DNA of 64,000 bases, taken from contig NZ_PQHW01000004.1 of NCBI RefSeq assembly GCF_003385215.1, positions 86,031 to 150,030 on the forward strand. The letters are read 5' to 3'. A model generated the notes under the pieces. That model saw only the letters and a program-made list of their open reading frames with translations. It searched no databases and was not told the origin of the DNA. Made by a program: the position numbers and the translations under genes. Positions 51,655-60,432 of this stretch are shown in pieces. This DNA is from Amycolatopsis thermalba (GTDB lineage Bacteria; Actinomycetota; Actinomycetes; Mycobacteriales; Pseudonocardiaceae). Position 1 is the first letter of the stretch, and each line of letters starts with the position of its first letter.

Positions 51655-52299
51655 TCAGTCCTCCGGCAGTGTGGGTGCCCCGGGTGTCGCCACCGTGGCG
51701 AGGCGCGTGCGGATCGCTCGGTGGGCGTAGTCGTAGCGGGATGGGTCGTCGTGCAGGAGGGCGTCTTCCGCGGCCGCCCGGGTGAGCGCGTCCAGCTCGA
51801 AGGCCAGCTGCCCGGCGTCCACGTCCGCGGCGATCTCGCCCATCTCCTGCGCCTCGGCGATCGTCGTGCGGTAGAGGGTCTGCCAGTCGCGCCGGCCGGC
51901 GGCTATCGCGTCGCGTACGCGGCCCGGGCGCGCGTCGAACTCGGCCGCCGTCGCGATGAAGAAACACCCGCCCTCGAACACCGGCTGCCGCACGTACGCC
52001 AGCCACGCCTCGGCCAGCGCCCACACCCGCCGGATCCCCGCCGGGGCCTTCCGCGCGGGCTTCACGACCTTGCCCACGAACACCTCGATCGCCGCGCGCA
52101 CCGTGGCCAGCTGCAGCTCTTCCTTCGACCCGAACTGCGCGAACACCCCGCTCTTGCTCACGTCCAGCTCGGTCGCCAGCCGCCGCACGGACAGGCTCTC
52201 CAGCCCCTCCACCGACGCGATGTCCATCGCCCGGTCCAGGATCACCCGCCGCGACCGCAGCCCGCGCTGCACCCGCTTGTCGACACGCGCTTCCGCCAC
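51655..52299 (-). CDS. TetR-family transcriptional regulator
   Basis: The 214-residue protein has a helix-turn-helix (RVILDRAMDIASVEGLESLS, then VRRLATELDVSKSGVFAQFG) and a TetR C-terminal domain with the GGCFFIATAAEFDARPG block found in a large actinobacterial subgroup. The GTG start is at 52299. The nearest candidate targets are the epimerase/FAD oxidoreductase operon and the SDR gene. No operator is recognised. Confidence 0.88.
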   Translation of the reverse strand: MAEARVDKRVQRGLRSRRVILDRAMDIASVEGLESLSVRRLATELDVSKSGVFAQFGSKEELQLATVRAAIEVFVGKVVKPARKAPAGIRRVWALAEAWLAYVRQPVFEGGCFFIATAAEFDARPGRVRDAIAAGRRDWQTLYRTTIAEAQEMGEIAADVDAGQLAFELDALTRAAAEDALLHDDPSRYDYAHRAIRTRLATVATPGAPTLPED

Positions 52300-52459
52300 C
52301 CGGCCAGTCTATCCCGGACGACCGTCCACCGCTGAGCGGTTCCCGCCGCCGCGTTGCCCGCTCGACCAGGCGAAACTCAGCGTACAGCCGTCCACCAGGC
52401 CAACGAGCGAGATGTCCGGAGGACCTCACCGCGGTGCTCCTGGTGCGGTCCACAGAGGA

Positions 52460-53257
52460 CTAATCGCCCGAACCCGGTTCGGCCATCCGGCGGTGCATCG
52501 CCGCCTTCACGGTGTCCGGCACGGCGCGCGCGGCCGCGGCCTGGACCTTGTTGCGCGCCGAACCGGCGATCACCTTGTCCTTGCCCGCCATCATCGCCGC
52601 GAACCCCTGCTCGGCGACCTCCGCCGGATCGTCCTTGGGGCCCTGCGCGATCTTGGTGTCGGTCATCCCGGCGCGCTCGAAGAACTCGGTGTCCGTCGGC
52701 CCCGGCAGCAACGCCGTGACCGTCACCCCGCTGTCCTTCAGCTCCTCGCGCAGCGCCTCGGCGAACGACGCCAGGAAAGCCTTCGTCGCGTTGTACACGG
52801 CCTGGAACGGGCCGGGAGTCATCGCCGCGACCGACGAGGTGAACAGCACCCGCCCCGCGGCCTGCTCGACCATCCCCGGCAGCAGGCGCCGGGCCAGGTG
52901 CACCGCCGAGGTCACGTTCAGGTGGATCACGTTCAGCTCGTCCCGCAGCGTCCCGTCGACGAAGGCGCCGCCCACCCCGACCCCGGCGTTGACGGCCAGC
53001 GCGGCGAGCGGGCGGTCCACCGACGCCACCGCGGAGACCAGGTTCTCGACTCCGTCGTAACTCGCGAGATCGCCCCGCACGGCCAGTACCTGCGCCCCGA
53101 GCGCCATCAGCTCGCGCTGGGCGTCGTCGAGTTCCGCGTTCTCCGCGGCGATCACGAGGTCGTAGCCGTGCGAGGCGAACTGCTTCGCCAGCTCGCGGCC
53201 GATCCCGGTGGAGGCACCGGTGACGACCGCCAGCGGTCTCGTCCGTGCGTTGGTCAT
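52460..53257 (-). CDS. short-chain dehydrogenase/reductase
   Basis: This is a 265-residue classical SDR with TGASTGIG (NAD(P)-binding), NAG (VNAGVGVGG), the catalytic Ser in FTSSVA and YNATK (YxxxK). The C-terminal extension (GSARNKVQAAAARAVPDTVKAAMHRRM) is typical of the DltE/YdfG-like group in actinobacteria. The substrate is unknown. The gene stands alone between a TetR gene and a CBS gene. Confidence 0.9.
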   Translation of the reverse strand: MTNARTRPLAVVTGASTGIGRELAKQFASHGYDLVIAAENAELDDAQRELMALGAQVLAVRGDLASYDGVENLVSAVASVDRPLAALAVNAGVGVGGAFVDGTLRDELNVIHLNVTSAVHLARRLLPGMVEQAAGRVLFTSSVAAMTPGPFQAVYNATKAFLASFAEALREELKDSGVTVTALLPGPTDTEFFERAGMTDTKIAQGPKDDPAEVAEQGFAAMMAGKDKVIAGSARNKVQAAAARAVPDTVKAAMHRRMAEPGSGD

Positions 53258-53294
53258 GCCGGGCGGTTACCCCGATCCGGGCCGCCCACTCGGG

Positions 53295-53714
53295 TCACGC
53301 GTTGCCGCGCGCCGCGCTGATGTCACCGAGCGCCGATGACGGGTCGCGCTCGATCGCGGCGTCACCGACCGACACTACACCCACCGGCTGGTCGTGGTCG
53401 ACCACCGCGATCCGCCGCACGGCGTGCTGCCGCATCCGCTGGACGGCGGCGTCGGCCGGCTCCTCCGGGCTCGCGGTGACCAGCTCGCCGCTGCACACCT
53501 CGCCCAGCGTGCAGCTCGCCGGGTCGTCCTTGTCCGCCAGCGCGCGAACCACCAAATCGCGATCGGTCACGATGCCGGCCAGCCGGTCGCCGTCGCGGAC
53601 CAGGACGTTGCCGATGTCCTTCTCCCGCATGGCTTGCGCGGCCTGCCGCACCGGGGTGTCCGCGGACAGCGTCACCGGGTTGCGGGTCATCACGTCGCGC
53701 ACGAGCTGCGCCAT
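53295..53714 (-). CDS. CBS-domain pair protein
   Basis: The 139-residue protein contains two CBS domains: VRDVMTRNPVTLSADTPVRQ starts the first, and the second covers LGEVCSGELVTASPEEPADA. Such Bateman modules bind adenine nucleotides and act as energy or redox sensors, alone or with partners. In actinobacteria small CBS proteins of this kind are often found in dormancy or stress regulons. GGAGG lies 10 nt before the ATG. It is divergent from the cupin gene. Confidence 0.92.
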   Translation of the reverse strand: MAQLVRDVMTRNPVTLSADTPVRQAAQAMREKDIGNVLVRDGDRLAGIVTDRDLVVRALADKDDPASCTLGEVCSGELVTASPEEPADAAVQRMRQHAVRRIAVVDHDQPVGVVSVGDAAIERDPSSALGDISAARGNA

Positions 53715-53834
53715 GGTTTTCCGACCTCCTCGCAGTGGGTTGTCATCCCTTCCCCCGATGCCGTTCCCCGATCGGGGCCGCCGAAACCGGCTACCGTGGA
53801 CGAGAGCACTTCACCGGAGCAGGAGGACGCGCCC

Positions 53835-54263
53835 GTGACCGACGCCTGGCACCGCCCGTTGCGGCACATCAAGGGCAGCGAGCTGACCGGCGACACCGCG
53901 CAGACCAGCGGGATGCGCCGTCTGGAGGCCGTGTCCGGCAAGACCGCGGGCTCGGAGAAGGTCTGGATGGGCGAGACGCACGTGGGCCCGCACACCAATT
54001 CCGGTGACCACCACCACGGTGAGGCCGAGACGGCGATCTACGTGAAGTCCGGGCACCCGGTGTTCGTGTTCGCCGATGGCGACGAAGAGATCCGGCTGGA
54101 GACCGAGCCAGGCGACTACGTCTTCGTGCCACCGTGGGTTCCGCACCGCGAGGAGAATCCCGGCGACGAGGACGCGGTCGTGATCATCGCCCGCAGCAGC
54201 CAGGACGGCATCGTGGTCAACCTGCCCAGCCTCTGGTCTCCGGTGGACGAACCGGATTCCTGA
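53835..54263 (+). CDS. cupin-domain protein
   Basis: The 142-residue protein has cupin motif 1 HTNSGDHHHGEAETAIYVKSGHPVF and motif 2 PGDYVFVPPWVPHREENPG in good order, with His and Glu metal ligands visible. It is a single-domain beta-barrel metalloprotein, and its reaction is not known. The GTG has AGGAGG upstream. It may be an uncharacterised dioxygenase- or isomerase-like cupin. It lies upstream of, and on the same strand as, the GAF-ANTAR gene. Confidence 0.88.
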   Translation: MTDAWHRPLRHIKGSELTGDTAQTSGMRRLEAVSGKTAGSEKVWMGETHVGPHTNSGDHHHGEAETAIYVKSGHPVFVFADGDEEIRLETEPGDYVFVPPWVPHREENPGDEDAVVIIARSSQDGIVVNLPSLWSPVDEPDS

Positions 54264-54298
54264 GCCGAGCCGGCTCAACCCCACTTCTCCGGGCTCTG

Positions 54299-54327
54299 TT
54301 GGGCGCCACCCCGGCGCCACGTATGAT
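54299..54327 (+). promoter_or_regulatory. promoter TTGGGC-N17-TATGAT upstream of the GAF-ANTAR gene
   Basis: TTGGGC (54299-54304) and TATGAT (54322-54327) are 17 bp apart, one of the clearest sigma-70-type promoters in the window. The predicted transcription start near 54334 gives a leader of about 240 nt, with a hairpin at 54359-54377 (CCGTCCG/CGGACGG). Confidence 0.65.
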
Positions 54328-54402
54328 CCTCGCCAGCGTCAAGCAGCCGGCGCCCGCGCCGTCCGAACGGCGGACGGCACCACAGAGGCGAAGGGCTTGA
54401 CG

Positions 54403-54462
54403 ATGAACGAACTCCGGCGGATACATCCGCGCTCATCCGCAGTGGGAAGGCTCCGGTTCTGA
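54403..54462 (+). CDS. possible 19-residue upstream ORF (MNELRRIHPRSSAVGRLRF)
   Basis: This small ORF lies in the leader of the GAF-ANTAR message, with AAGGG 7 nt before the ATG. The peptide is Arg-rich and ends RLRF. It stops 112 bp before the ANTAR gene start. It may be a regulatory leader peptide, or chance; conservation is the test. Confidence 0.35.
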   Translation: MNELRRIHPRSSAVGRLRF

Positions 54463-54574
54463 TCCTCCCCGGATCCCGGATCACCCACCCCATCACGGCA
54501 CCCGTCCCCCGCTCGCTGCCCGCGCGGCGGTCCGGCGGCGTGCCGGGCAGCGCACACGCGGAGAGAACCGACAC

Positions 54575-55321
54575 ATGACCAGACCCGAGCGGCCCGCGCC
54601 ACTGGCCAGACTCGACGACGTCACCCTCGCACTGGAGAACCTGCGCGTCGGCCTCGACGACGAGGAGCCCCTCGACGCGGTACTGCGGCGGCTCGCCGAA
54701 ACCGCGGTGAACGCGATCGCGGACGCCGACGCGGTCAGCGTCACCCTGCTCGACGACGCCGGCCCGCGCACCGCCGCCATCACCGACGACGAGCTGATCG
54801 GGATCGACCAGGCCCAGTACGCGGCGGGCGACGGACCGTGCCTGCTCGCCGTCACCACGCGCGAACCGGTCCGCGCGGTGTCCAAACCGGACAGTGAGGG
54901 CTGGGCCGAGTTCGCCGCCGCCGCACAGGATCGCGGGGTCCTGACGTTCCTCGCCGTGCCGTTGCTGCTCGGCAGCGGCACCCGCGACGGCGACGAGCTG
55001 GTCGGTTCGCTGAACCTGTACAGCCGGATCGACGGCGCCTTCGACCCGTTCGACCAGAAGCTGATGCGGTTGTTCACCGGCGCCGCCTCCGCGGCCATCA
55101 GCAACGCGCGGCGCTGGTACCACGCGCGCCAGCAGATCCGGCACCTGGAGAACGCGCTCACCTCGCGGGCCGAGATCGACCAGGCCAAGGGGGTGCTGAT
55201 GGCGGTGCACGGCATCAGCGCGGCCGAGGCGTTCGACCGGCTGGTGGACCAGTCGCAGCGGCAGAACATCAAACTCCGCCAGGTGGCCATCGATCTGCTG
55301 GAATCCGTGCGGTCACGCTGA
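54575..55321 (+). CDS. GAF and ANTAR domain antiterminator
   Basis: The protein has 248 residues. GAF domain about 25-175; ANTAR RNA-binding domain about 185-240 (LENALTSRAEIDQAKGVLMA, then ISAAEAFDRLVDQSQRQNIKL), with the conserved Ala/Asp/Lys face. ANTAR proteins bind tandem hexaloop hairpins in nascent RNA and prevent termination. The signal bound by the GAF domain is unknown. Its own 240-nt leader is a candidate target. The ATG at 54575 has GGAGAG upstream. Confidence 0.92.
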   Translation: MTRPERPAPLARLDDVTLALENLRVGLDDEEPLDAVLRRLAETAVNAIADADAVSVTLLDDAGPRTAAITDDELIGIDQAQYAAGDGPCLLAVTTREPVRAVSKPDSEGWAEFAAAAQDRGVLTFLAVPLLLGSGTRDGDELVGSLNLYSRIDGAFDPFDQKLMRLFTGAASAAISNARRWYHARQQIRHLENALTSRAEIDQAKGVLMAVHGISAAEAFDRLVDQSQRQNIKLRQVAIDLLESVRSR

Positions 55322-55328
55322 GCCCCGG

Positions 55329-55805
55329 TCAGCCGCGGCGCATGGCGACCCGGGGCCACCGGTCCAGCCCGCGGGCGGCCTCCCGCGCGCGGATCCGGCG
55401 CAGCCCCGGCGTCAGCTCGTCCCCGGCCAGCCGCACGAAGCCGCACCGCTCGTAGTACGGCGCGTTCCACGGCACCTCCGCGAACGTGGTCAGCGTGAGC
55501 GCGGGGAAACCCGCCCGCGCGGCCTCCTCGATCAGCGCCCGCCCGATGCCGCGCCGCGCGACGGCGGCGTGCACCGACACCTGCTCGATGTGCAGCGCCC
55601 CGTCCACCGGCTCCGCGACCAGGTACGCCACCGGCTCCGGGTCGGCGGCCACCCAGGCGAACGGGTAGCGCGCCAGCTCCTCCGGCGCGGGCAGCTCGTC
55701 GTCGGCGATCTCGGGCATCCCGACGTCGCGGAAACACTCCCCCGCCGAGCGTTCGATCTCCGGCAGCCGGTCGAAATCGGCCGCGGTGGCCGTCCTGATG
55801 CGCAT
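55329..55805 (-). CDS. GNAT-family N-acetyltransferase
   Basis: The 158-residue protein has the acetyl-CoA loop VHAAVARRGIGRALIEEAARAGF and the C-terminal NAPYYERCGFVRL. It begins MRIRTATAADFDRLPEIERSAGE. This form (acetyltransferase of small amines or antibiotics) is abundant in actinobacteria and the substrate cannot be told. The ATG at 55805 is chosen over that at 55844 because family conservation starts there; the longer form would overlap the divergent FUSC gene. Confidence 0.88.
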   Translation of the reverse strand: MRIRTATAADFDRLPEIERSAGECFRDVGMPEIADDELPAPEELARYPFAWVAADPEPVAYLVAEPVDGALHIEQVSVHAAVARRGIGRALIEEAARAGFPALTLTTFAEVPWNAPYYERCGFVRLAGDELTPGLRRIRAREAARGLDRWPRVAMRRG

Positions 55806-55837
55806 GGCGACCAGTGTGACCGGGTATCGCCAGATCG

Positions 55838-56938
55838 ATGACACGAATTTTGTCCCCCTGGTCCTGGTTCTCGCGGGCGCTGCGCTTCCCCGGGCGCGAG
55901 CGCGAGGCGATCGTGCAGGCGCTGAAGATGGCGCTCGCCGCGGTGCTCGCCTGGCTCGTCGCGCGCCTGGTGATCCCGTCGCCGCAGTCGTTCATCGCGC
56001 CGTACGCCGCGGTGTTCCTGATGACCGCCACCGTCTACCGCTCGCTGACCAACGCCGCGCAGCAGACGGCCGCGCTGCTGCTCGGGCTGGCCGTCGCCTA
56101 CGCCGCGGCCCACCTGATCCCGCAGCCGGTGCTGGCGCTCGCAGCCGCGGTGTTCGTCGGGATGCTGCTCGGCCAGTGGCACCGCTTCGGCAGCAGCGGG
56201 ATCTGGGTCGGGGTGACCGCGTTGCTGATGATCTCCTACGGCACCGCAGGGAACCTGCTCTACCTGGCCGAACGCATGGCCGAGAGCGTCCTCGGCGCGG
56301 CGATCGGGCTCGCGGTGAACACGGTGATCCTGCCGCCGGTCCACCTCCGGCACACCCGCGACGCGGTGACCGCGCTCGCCGCCGAGGTGCGCGACCTGCT
56401 GCGCTCGATCGCGGGCGACCTGCGCGACGAGTGGGACTCCGACACGGCGTCCCGATGGATGCGGCACGCCCGGCGTCTCGATTCGACGGTGCGGAAGGCC
56501 GACGAGGCGGTCAGCTGGGGGCGGGAGAGCGTGCGGTTCAACATCCGCTGGCTGGTGCACCGCCGCCGCGGCCGCAGCCCCCTGCCCTCGTCCTTCGAGT
56601 CGCCGCTGAGCGTGCTCACAGAAGTCTCCGAGCAGGTGAAACGCATCACCGAGGCGCTGCTCACGGCGGCCCAGCAGGACGAGGCCGACCGCGAGTTCAC
56701 CGCCGGGTACGCGCGGCTGCTCGACCAGCTGGCGGGGGCCGTCGCGTGCCTGGACCAGACCGACGACCGGCTCACCGATCTGCCCGGCTACCTGGACGAG
56801 CTGGCCGCGCGCCACCGCGAGCTGGACGGCCGGGTGCGGCTCGACCAGGTCACGACGGTGACCCGGCAGGCCGAGGACGCCCTGCTGCTCGCCGTGGCCC
56901 GCTCGATGCGCGTGCTGGAGACGGCCGCACCGCGGTGA
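55838..56938 (+). CDS. FUSC-family membrane protein (aromatic acid exporter-like)
   Basis: The 366-residue protein has six hydrophobic helices in the first 170 residues (from ALKMALAAVLAWLVARLVIP to SVLGAAIGLAVNTVIL). A long cytosolic helical domain follows to the end, as in the FUSC / DUF939 (ArAE) family of efflux proteins. Its substrate is unknown. It runs to base 56938, one base before the GT9 stop on the other strand. No operon partner is evident. Confidence 0.85.
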   Translation: MTRILSPWSWFSRALRFPGREREAIVQALKMALAAVLAWLVARLVIPSPQSFIAPYAAVFLMTATVYRSLTNAAQQTAALLLGLAVAYAAAHLIPQPVLALAAAVFVGMLLGQWHRFGSSGIWVGVTALLMISYGTAGNLLYLAERMAESVLGAAIGLAVNTVILPPVHLRHTRDAVTALAAEVRDLLRSIAGDLRDEWDSDTASRWMRHARRLDSTVRKADEAVSWGRESVRFNIRWLVHRRRGRSPLPSSFESPLSVLTEVSEQVKRITEALLTAAQQDEADREFTAGYARLLDQLAGAVACLDQTDDRLTDLPGYLDELAARHRELDGRVRLDQVTTVTRQAEDALLLAVARSMRVLETAAPR

Positions 56939-58030
56939 TCACCGTCCGGCGAGCAGTTCCTCCAGCTCGCCCAGCACGTCGTCCACCGGCACCGTCGCCA
57001 CGAAGGAATCGTCGTGCGCGCAGCGGGGCAGGTCCTCGCGCGTGCAGTCCACGCCGCACACCGGGCAGTTCGACATCCACGAGATCAGCACCCGGTGCCG
57101 CGACCGGCCGAGCGGCCCGGCGTTGACCACGTTGCCCATCCAGTACACGCTGACCGTCGGCGCGCCGACCGCCGCCGCCAGGTGCCGCGGCCCGCTGTCG
57201 TTGCCGGCGAACGCCGAGCACCGGTCCAGCACCCCGACCAGCGCGGACATGCTCAGCGACGTCAGCGGCCGCACCGGCGGCCCGGCCATCCCGGCCACCC
57301 GCTCCACCAGCTCACGCTCGTCGGGCGCCCCGATCACCACCACGCCGCGGCCGCTCGCCGCGAGCTTGGCCGCGATCTCGGCGAACCGCTCCGCGGGCCA
57401 CCGCCGGCGCGGGTCACCGGCCCCGGGGTGCACCACGACCAGCGGCTCCGGCAGCCCGTCGAGCACCGGAGCCGCCGCCGCGCGGTCCGCGTCGGTCACC
57501 ACGATCGACGGCTCCAGCTCCACCGGCCGCGCCCCGGCCAGCCCGACGACCTCCAGCGCCCGCAGCACCTCGTGCTGGTAGTAGCGGAACGGCAGCCACC
57601 GGTCCGCCTCCGCCGCGTCCGGGGTCCGCGCGCCGACCAGGTACCGCGGTTCCAGCTTGCGCAGAAAGGGATTCGAGTTCCGCCCGCCGCCGTGCAGCTG
57701 CACGGCCAGGTCGACCGGTTTCAGCGCGTCGAACCACGCCCGCTGCTCGGCCTCGTCGAACGGCTGGCCCGCGGGCTCGTGCACGTTCTCGTACGGCGGC
57801 AGCGGCCGCACCTCCGTCACCGGCGACGGGCGCCCGGCGAACAGCTCGCGGTGCAGTTCCGTGCCCAGCAACACGATCTCGGCGTCCGGGTAGGCGCCGC
57901 GCAGCGCGGCCATCGCCGGCACCGCGAACAGCAGGTCCCCCAGACCACCGCCGCGCAGCACGGCGATCCTGCGCACATCCGGCCACTTCGCTTCGATCGG
58001 GCCGACGGCCGGCCCTGGCTCCGAGTTCAC
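56939..58030 (-). CDS. glycosyltransferase family 9 (heptosyltransferase-like)
   Basis: The 363-residue GT-B protein has RIAVLRGGGLGDLLFAVPAM at the N-terminus, the GT9 signature, and VVVHPGAGDPRRRWPAERFAEIA and GNDSGPRHLAAAVGAPTVSVYW in the C-terminal half. A Cys-rich segment NCPVCGVDCTREDLPRC (possible metal site) follows. GT9 enzymes use ADP-heptose, and the divergent hldE gene supports this. The GTG at 58030 has GAGG upstream. In a Gram-positive there is no lipopolysaccharide core, so the acceptor is unknown. Confidence 0.9.
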   Translation of the reverse strand: MNSEPGPAVGPIEAKWPDVRRIAVLRGGGLGDLLFAVPAMAALRGAYPDAEIVLLGTELHRELFAGRPSPVTEVRPLPPYENVHEPAGQPFDEAEQRAWFDALKPVDLAVQLHGGGRNSNPFLRKLEPRYLVGARTPDAAEADRWLPFRYYQHEVLRALEVVGLAGARPVELEPSIVVTDADRAAAAPVLDGLPEPLVVVHPGAGDPRRRWPAERFAEIAAKLAASGRGVVVIGAPDERELVERVAGMAGPPVRPLTSLSMSALVGVLDRCSAFAGNDSGPRHLAAAVGAPTVSVYWMGNVVNAGPLGRSRHRVLISWMSNCPVCGVDCTREDLPRCAHDDSFVATVPVDDVLGELEELLAGR

Positions 58031-58129
58031 CACGCCCTCAAGGTGCCCGTTTCCGCAGGCAGCAAACGGAAATGTTTCGCAGCCCAAGATCCGGCTACTG
58101 GTGGAGCAGGAGAAGAAGCGGAGGTGGAC

Positions 58130-59635
58130 ATGGCAGGCGAGACCAAGGACGTGGCCCCCATCACGCCGGACCTCGTCCGGCTGCTGTCGGAGACCGCGCC
58201 CACGGTCGTGGTGCTCGGCGACGCGATCCTGGACGTGTGGCTGTCCGGCCACTGCGAACGCATCTGCCGCGAGGCCCCGGCGCCCGTCGTCGACGTGGGG
58301 GCGCGCGCCCTGTCGCCGGGCGGGGCGGCGAACACCGCGGCGAACCTGGCCGCGCTGGGCGCGCGGGTCCGGTTCGTCAGCGTCGTCGGCGACGACGAAC
58401 CCGGCCGGGAACTGGCCGCGCTGCTGGACTCCCACGGCGTCGACACGGAGAACCTGCTCACCGCACCGGCGCGGCGCAGCATCAGCAAGCAGCGCGTGGT
58501 CGCCGACGACCAGGTGATGCTGCGCTTCGACGAGGGCGACCGCGACGACCTGCCCGCGGTCCAGACGAACCGCCTCACCCAGGCGCTGGAGAAGTCGCTG
58601 GCCGGCGCGGACGCGCTCATGGTGTGCGACTACGGCAACGGCCTGCTCGGCAAGCCCCTGCGGGACGCGGTGGCGCGGCTGCGCGCGGACATCCCGCTGC
58701 TGGTCGTCGACGCGCACGACTTCGAGCACTGGCAGCAGGCCCGCCCCGACCTCGTCACGCCCAACGCCGCCGAGGCCGCGCACCTGCTCGGCGCCGAGCT
58801 GCCCGAACGGGGCGAGGAGCGGGCGCGCCTGTTCGAGGACGAGCGGCGGACGCTGCTCGACAAGACCGGCGCGGCGGCCGCGGTCGTGACCATGGACCGG
58901 CACGGTGCGATGTTGCTCAGCGGCGAGGGCCGCGGCTACCGCACGTGGGCCGATCCCGCGCCGGAAAGCCAGGCCAGCGGCGCCGGGGACACGTTCGCGG
59001 CCGCGCTCGTGCTGACCCGGGCCGCGGGCCTGCCGACCACGAGCTGCATGGAGCTGGCGCAGGCGGCGGCGAACGTCGTGGTGCACAAGGACGGCACGGC
59101 GATCTGCACGCCCGCCGAGCTTTCCCTGGCGCTGAGCCGGGAACGCGAGGCCGCGGTGCCCGCCGGCGAACTCGCCCGCGCCGTCGCCGCGCACCGCGAG
59201 GCCGGGCGGCGGGTCGTGTTCACCAACGGCTGCTTCGACGTGCTGCACCGCGGGCACATCACCTACCTCAACGAGGCCAAGCGGCTCGGGGACGTGCTGA
59301 TCGTCGCGGTCAACTCCGACGAGAGCGTGCGCCGGCTCAAGGGCGCGGACCGGCCGGTGAACACGGCGCAGGACCGCGCGGCCGTGCTGTCCGCGCTCAG
59401 CTGTGTGGACCACGTCGCGGTGTTCGAAGAGGACACCCCGATCGAGTTGCTGAAGCTGCTCGAGCCGCAGCTCTACGTCAAGGGCGGCGACTACACGGAG
59501 AACATGCTGCCCGAGGCGCCGACCGTGCGCGCCTACGGTGGCGAGGTCCGCGTGCTCGGCTACGTCGCGGACCGTTCGACGACCTCGGTCATCGAGAAGA
59601 TCCGGACCTCGGCCCCGGTCGGGGAGGGCGCGTGA
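58130..59635 (+). CDS. hldE: bifunctional heptose 7-phosphate kinase / heptose 1-phosphate adenylyltransferase (HldE/RfaE)
   Basis: The protein has 501 residues. Residues 1-330 are a ribokinase-fold kinase (VVVLGDAILDVWLSG, SPGGAANTAANLAALG, ASGAGDTFAAAL). Residues about 350-495 are a nucleotidyltransferase (VVFTNGCFDVLHRGHITYL with the HxGH motif, and DDSTTS-like end DRSTTSVIEKI). Together they make ADP-heptose from heptose 7-phosphate once GmhB removes the phosphate. GGAGG lies 5 nt before the ATG. GmhA and GmhB are outside the window. The overlapping GT2 and methyltransferase genes and the divergent GT9 form one cluster. Confidence 0.93.
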   Translation: MAGETKDVAPITPDLVRLLSETAPTVVVLGDAILDVWLSGHCERICREAPAPVVDVGARALSPGGAANTAANLAALGARVRFVSVVGDDEPGRELAALLDSHGVDTENLLTAPARRSISKQRVVADDQVMLRFDEGDRDDLPAVQTNRLTQALEKSLAGADALMVCDYGNGLLGKPLRDAVARLRADIPLLVVDAHDFEHWQQARPDLVTPNAAEAAHLLGAELPERGEERARLFEDERRTLLDKTGAAAAVVTMDRHGAMLLSGEGRGYRTWADPAPESQASGAGDTFAAALVLTRAAGLPTTSCMELAQAAANVVVHKDGTAICTPAELSLALSREREAAVPAGELARAVAAHREAGRRVVFTNGCFDVLHRGHITYLNEAKRLGDVLIVAVNSDESVRRLKGADRPVNTAQDRAAVLSALSCVDHVAVFEEDTPIELLKLLEPQLYVKGGDYTENMLPEAPTVRAYGGEVRVLGYVADRSTTSVIEKIRTSAPVGEGA

Positions 59636-60432
59636 GGGTCGACGTCCTCATCCCGACGCGCGAGCGGCCCGCCGAGCTGGCCGTGACGCTGTCCGGCCTG
59701 GCCGCGCAGGACTTCCCGGACTTCGCCGTGCACGTGGCCGACCAGTCCGATGGGGACGCGTCCTACGACTCCCCACCGGTCCAGGCGATGGTGCGGGTGC
59801 TGCGGCACCGCGGGCACCCGGTGCACCTGAGCCGGAACCTGCCCCGGCGCGGGCTGGCACAGCAGCGGAACCACCTGCTGGACCAGTCCAAAGCGGACTA
59901 CGTGCTGTTCCTGGACGACGACGTGTGGCTCGAACCCGGGGCGATCACCCGCCTGCACTCGGCGATCTCCGAGCTGGGCTGCGGCATGGTCGGCAACGCC
60001 GTCACCGGACTGTCCTACCTGGACGATCGGCGGCCGGACGAGCTGGAGCCGTACGAGGAGTGGGAGGGCAGCCCCGAGCCGGAGCAGATCACGCCCGGCA
60101 CGCGCGAATGGCAGCGCTGGACCCTGCACAACGCGGCCAACCCGACGCACCTGTCGGAGCGGGTGTGGCACCGTCCGAAGTGGACCGCCTACAAGGTGGC
60201 CTGGGTCGGCGGCTGCGCGATGTTCGACCGCGAGGCGCTGGTGAACGTCGGCGGGTTCGAGTTCTGGCAGCAGCTGCCGCCGGAGCACTGCGGTGAGGAC
60301 GTGCTGGCCCAGATGAAGGTCGCGGCCAAGTACGGGGCGGCGGGCATCCTGCCCACCGGCGCCGTGCACCTGGAGTCACCGACCACGGTGGTGAACCGGG
60401 ACACCGAAGCCTACGACGTCGTTCCCCCGTGA
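59632..60432 (+). CDS. glycosyltransferase family 2
   Basis: The 266-residue GT-A protein has the N-terminal VDVLIPTRERPAELAVTLSGL, the DDD metal-binding motif LFLDDDVWLEPGAI and a catalytic region with EHCGEDVLAQ. It is inverting and presumably acts at the cytoplasmic face. Its start overlaps the hldE stop by 4 bases (GTGA), and its own stop overlaps the next gene in the same way. The donor may be a heptose or another sugar of the same glycan. Confidence 0.88.
   Translation: MRVDVLIPTRERPAELAVTLSGLAAQDFPDFAVHVADQSDGDASYDSPPVQAMVRVLRHRGHPVHLSRNLPRRGLAQQRNHLLDQSKADYVLFLDDDVWLEPGAITRLHSAISELGCGMVGNAVTGLSYLDDRRPDELEPYEEWEGSPEPEQITPGTREWQRWTLHNAANPTHLSERVWHRPKWTAYKVAWVGGCAMFDREALVNVGGFEFWQQLPPEHCGEDVLAQMKVAAKYGAAGILPTGAVHLESPTTVVNRDTEAYDVVPP

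Noticed and set aside
54299..54574. ANTAR-type tandem hexaloop hairpins in the leader
   Set aside because: The clearest hairpin (54359-54377) has a five-nucleotide loop without the expected A1/G4 pattern, and a second matching hairpin was not found by eye.
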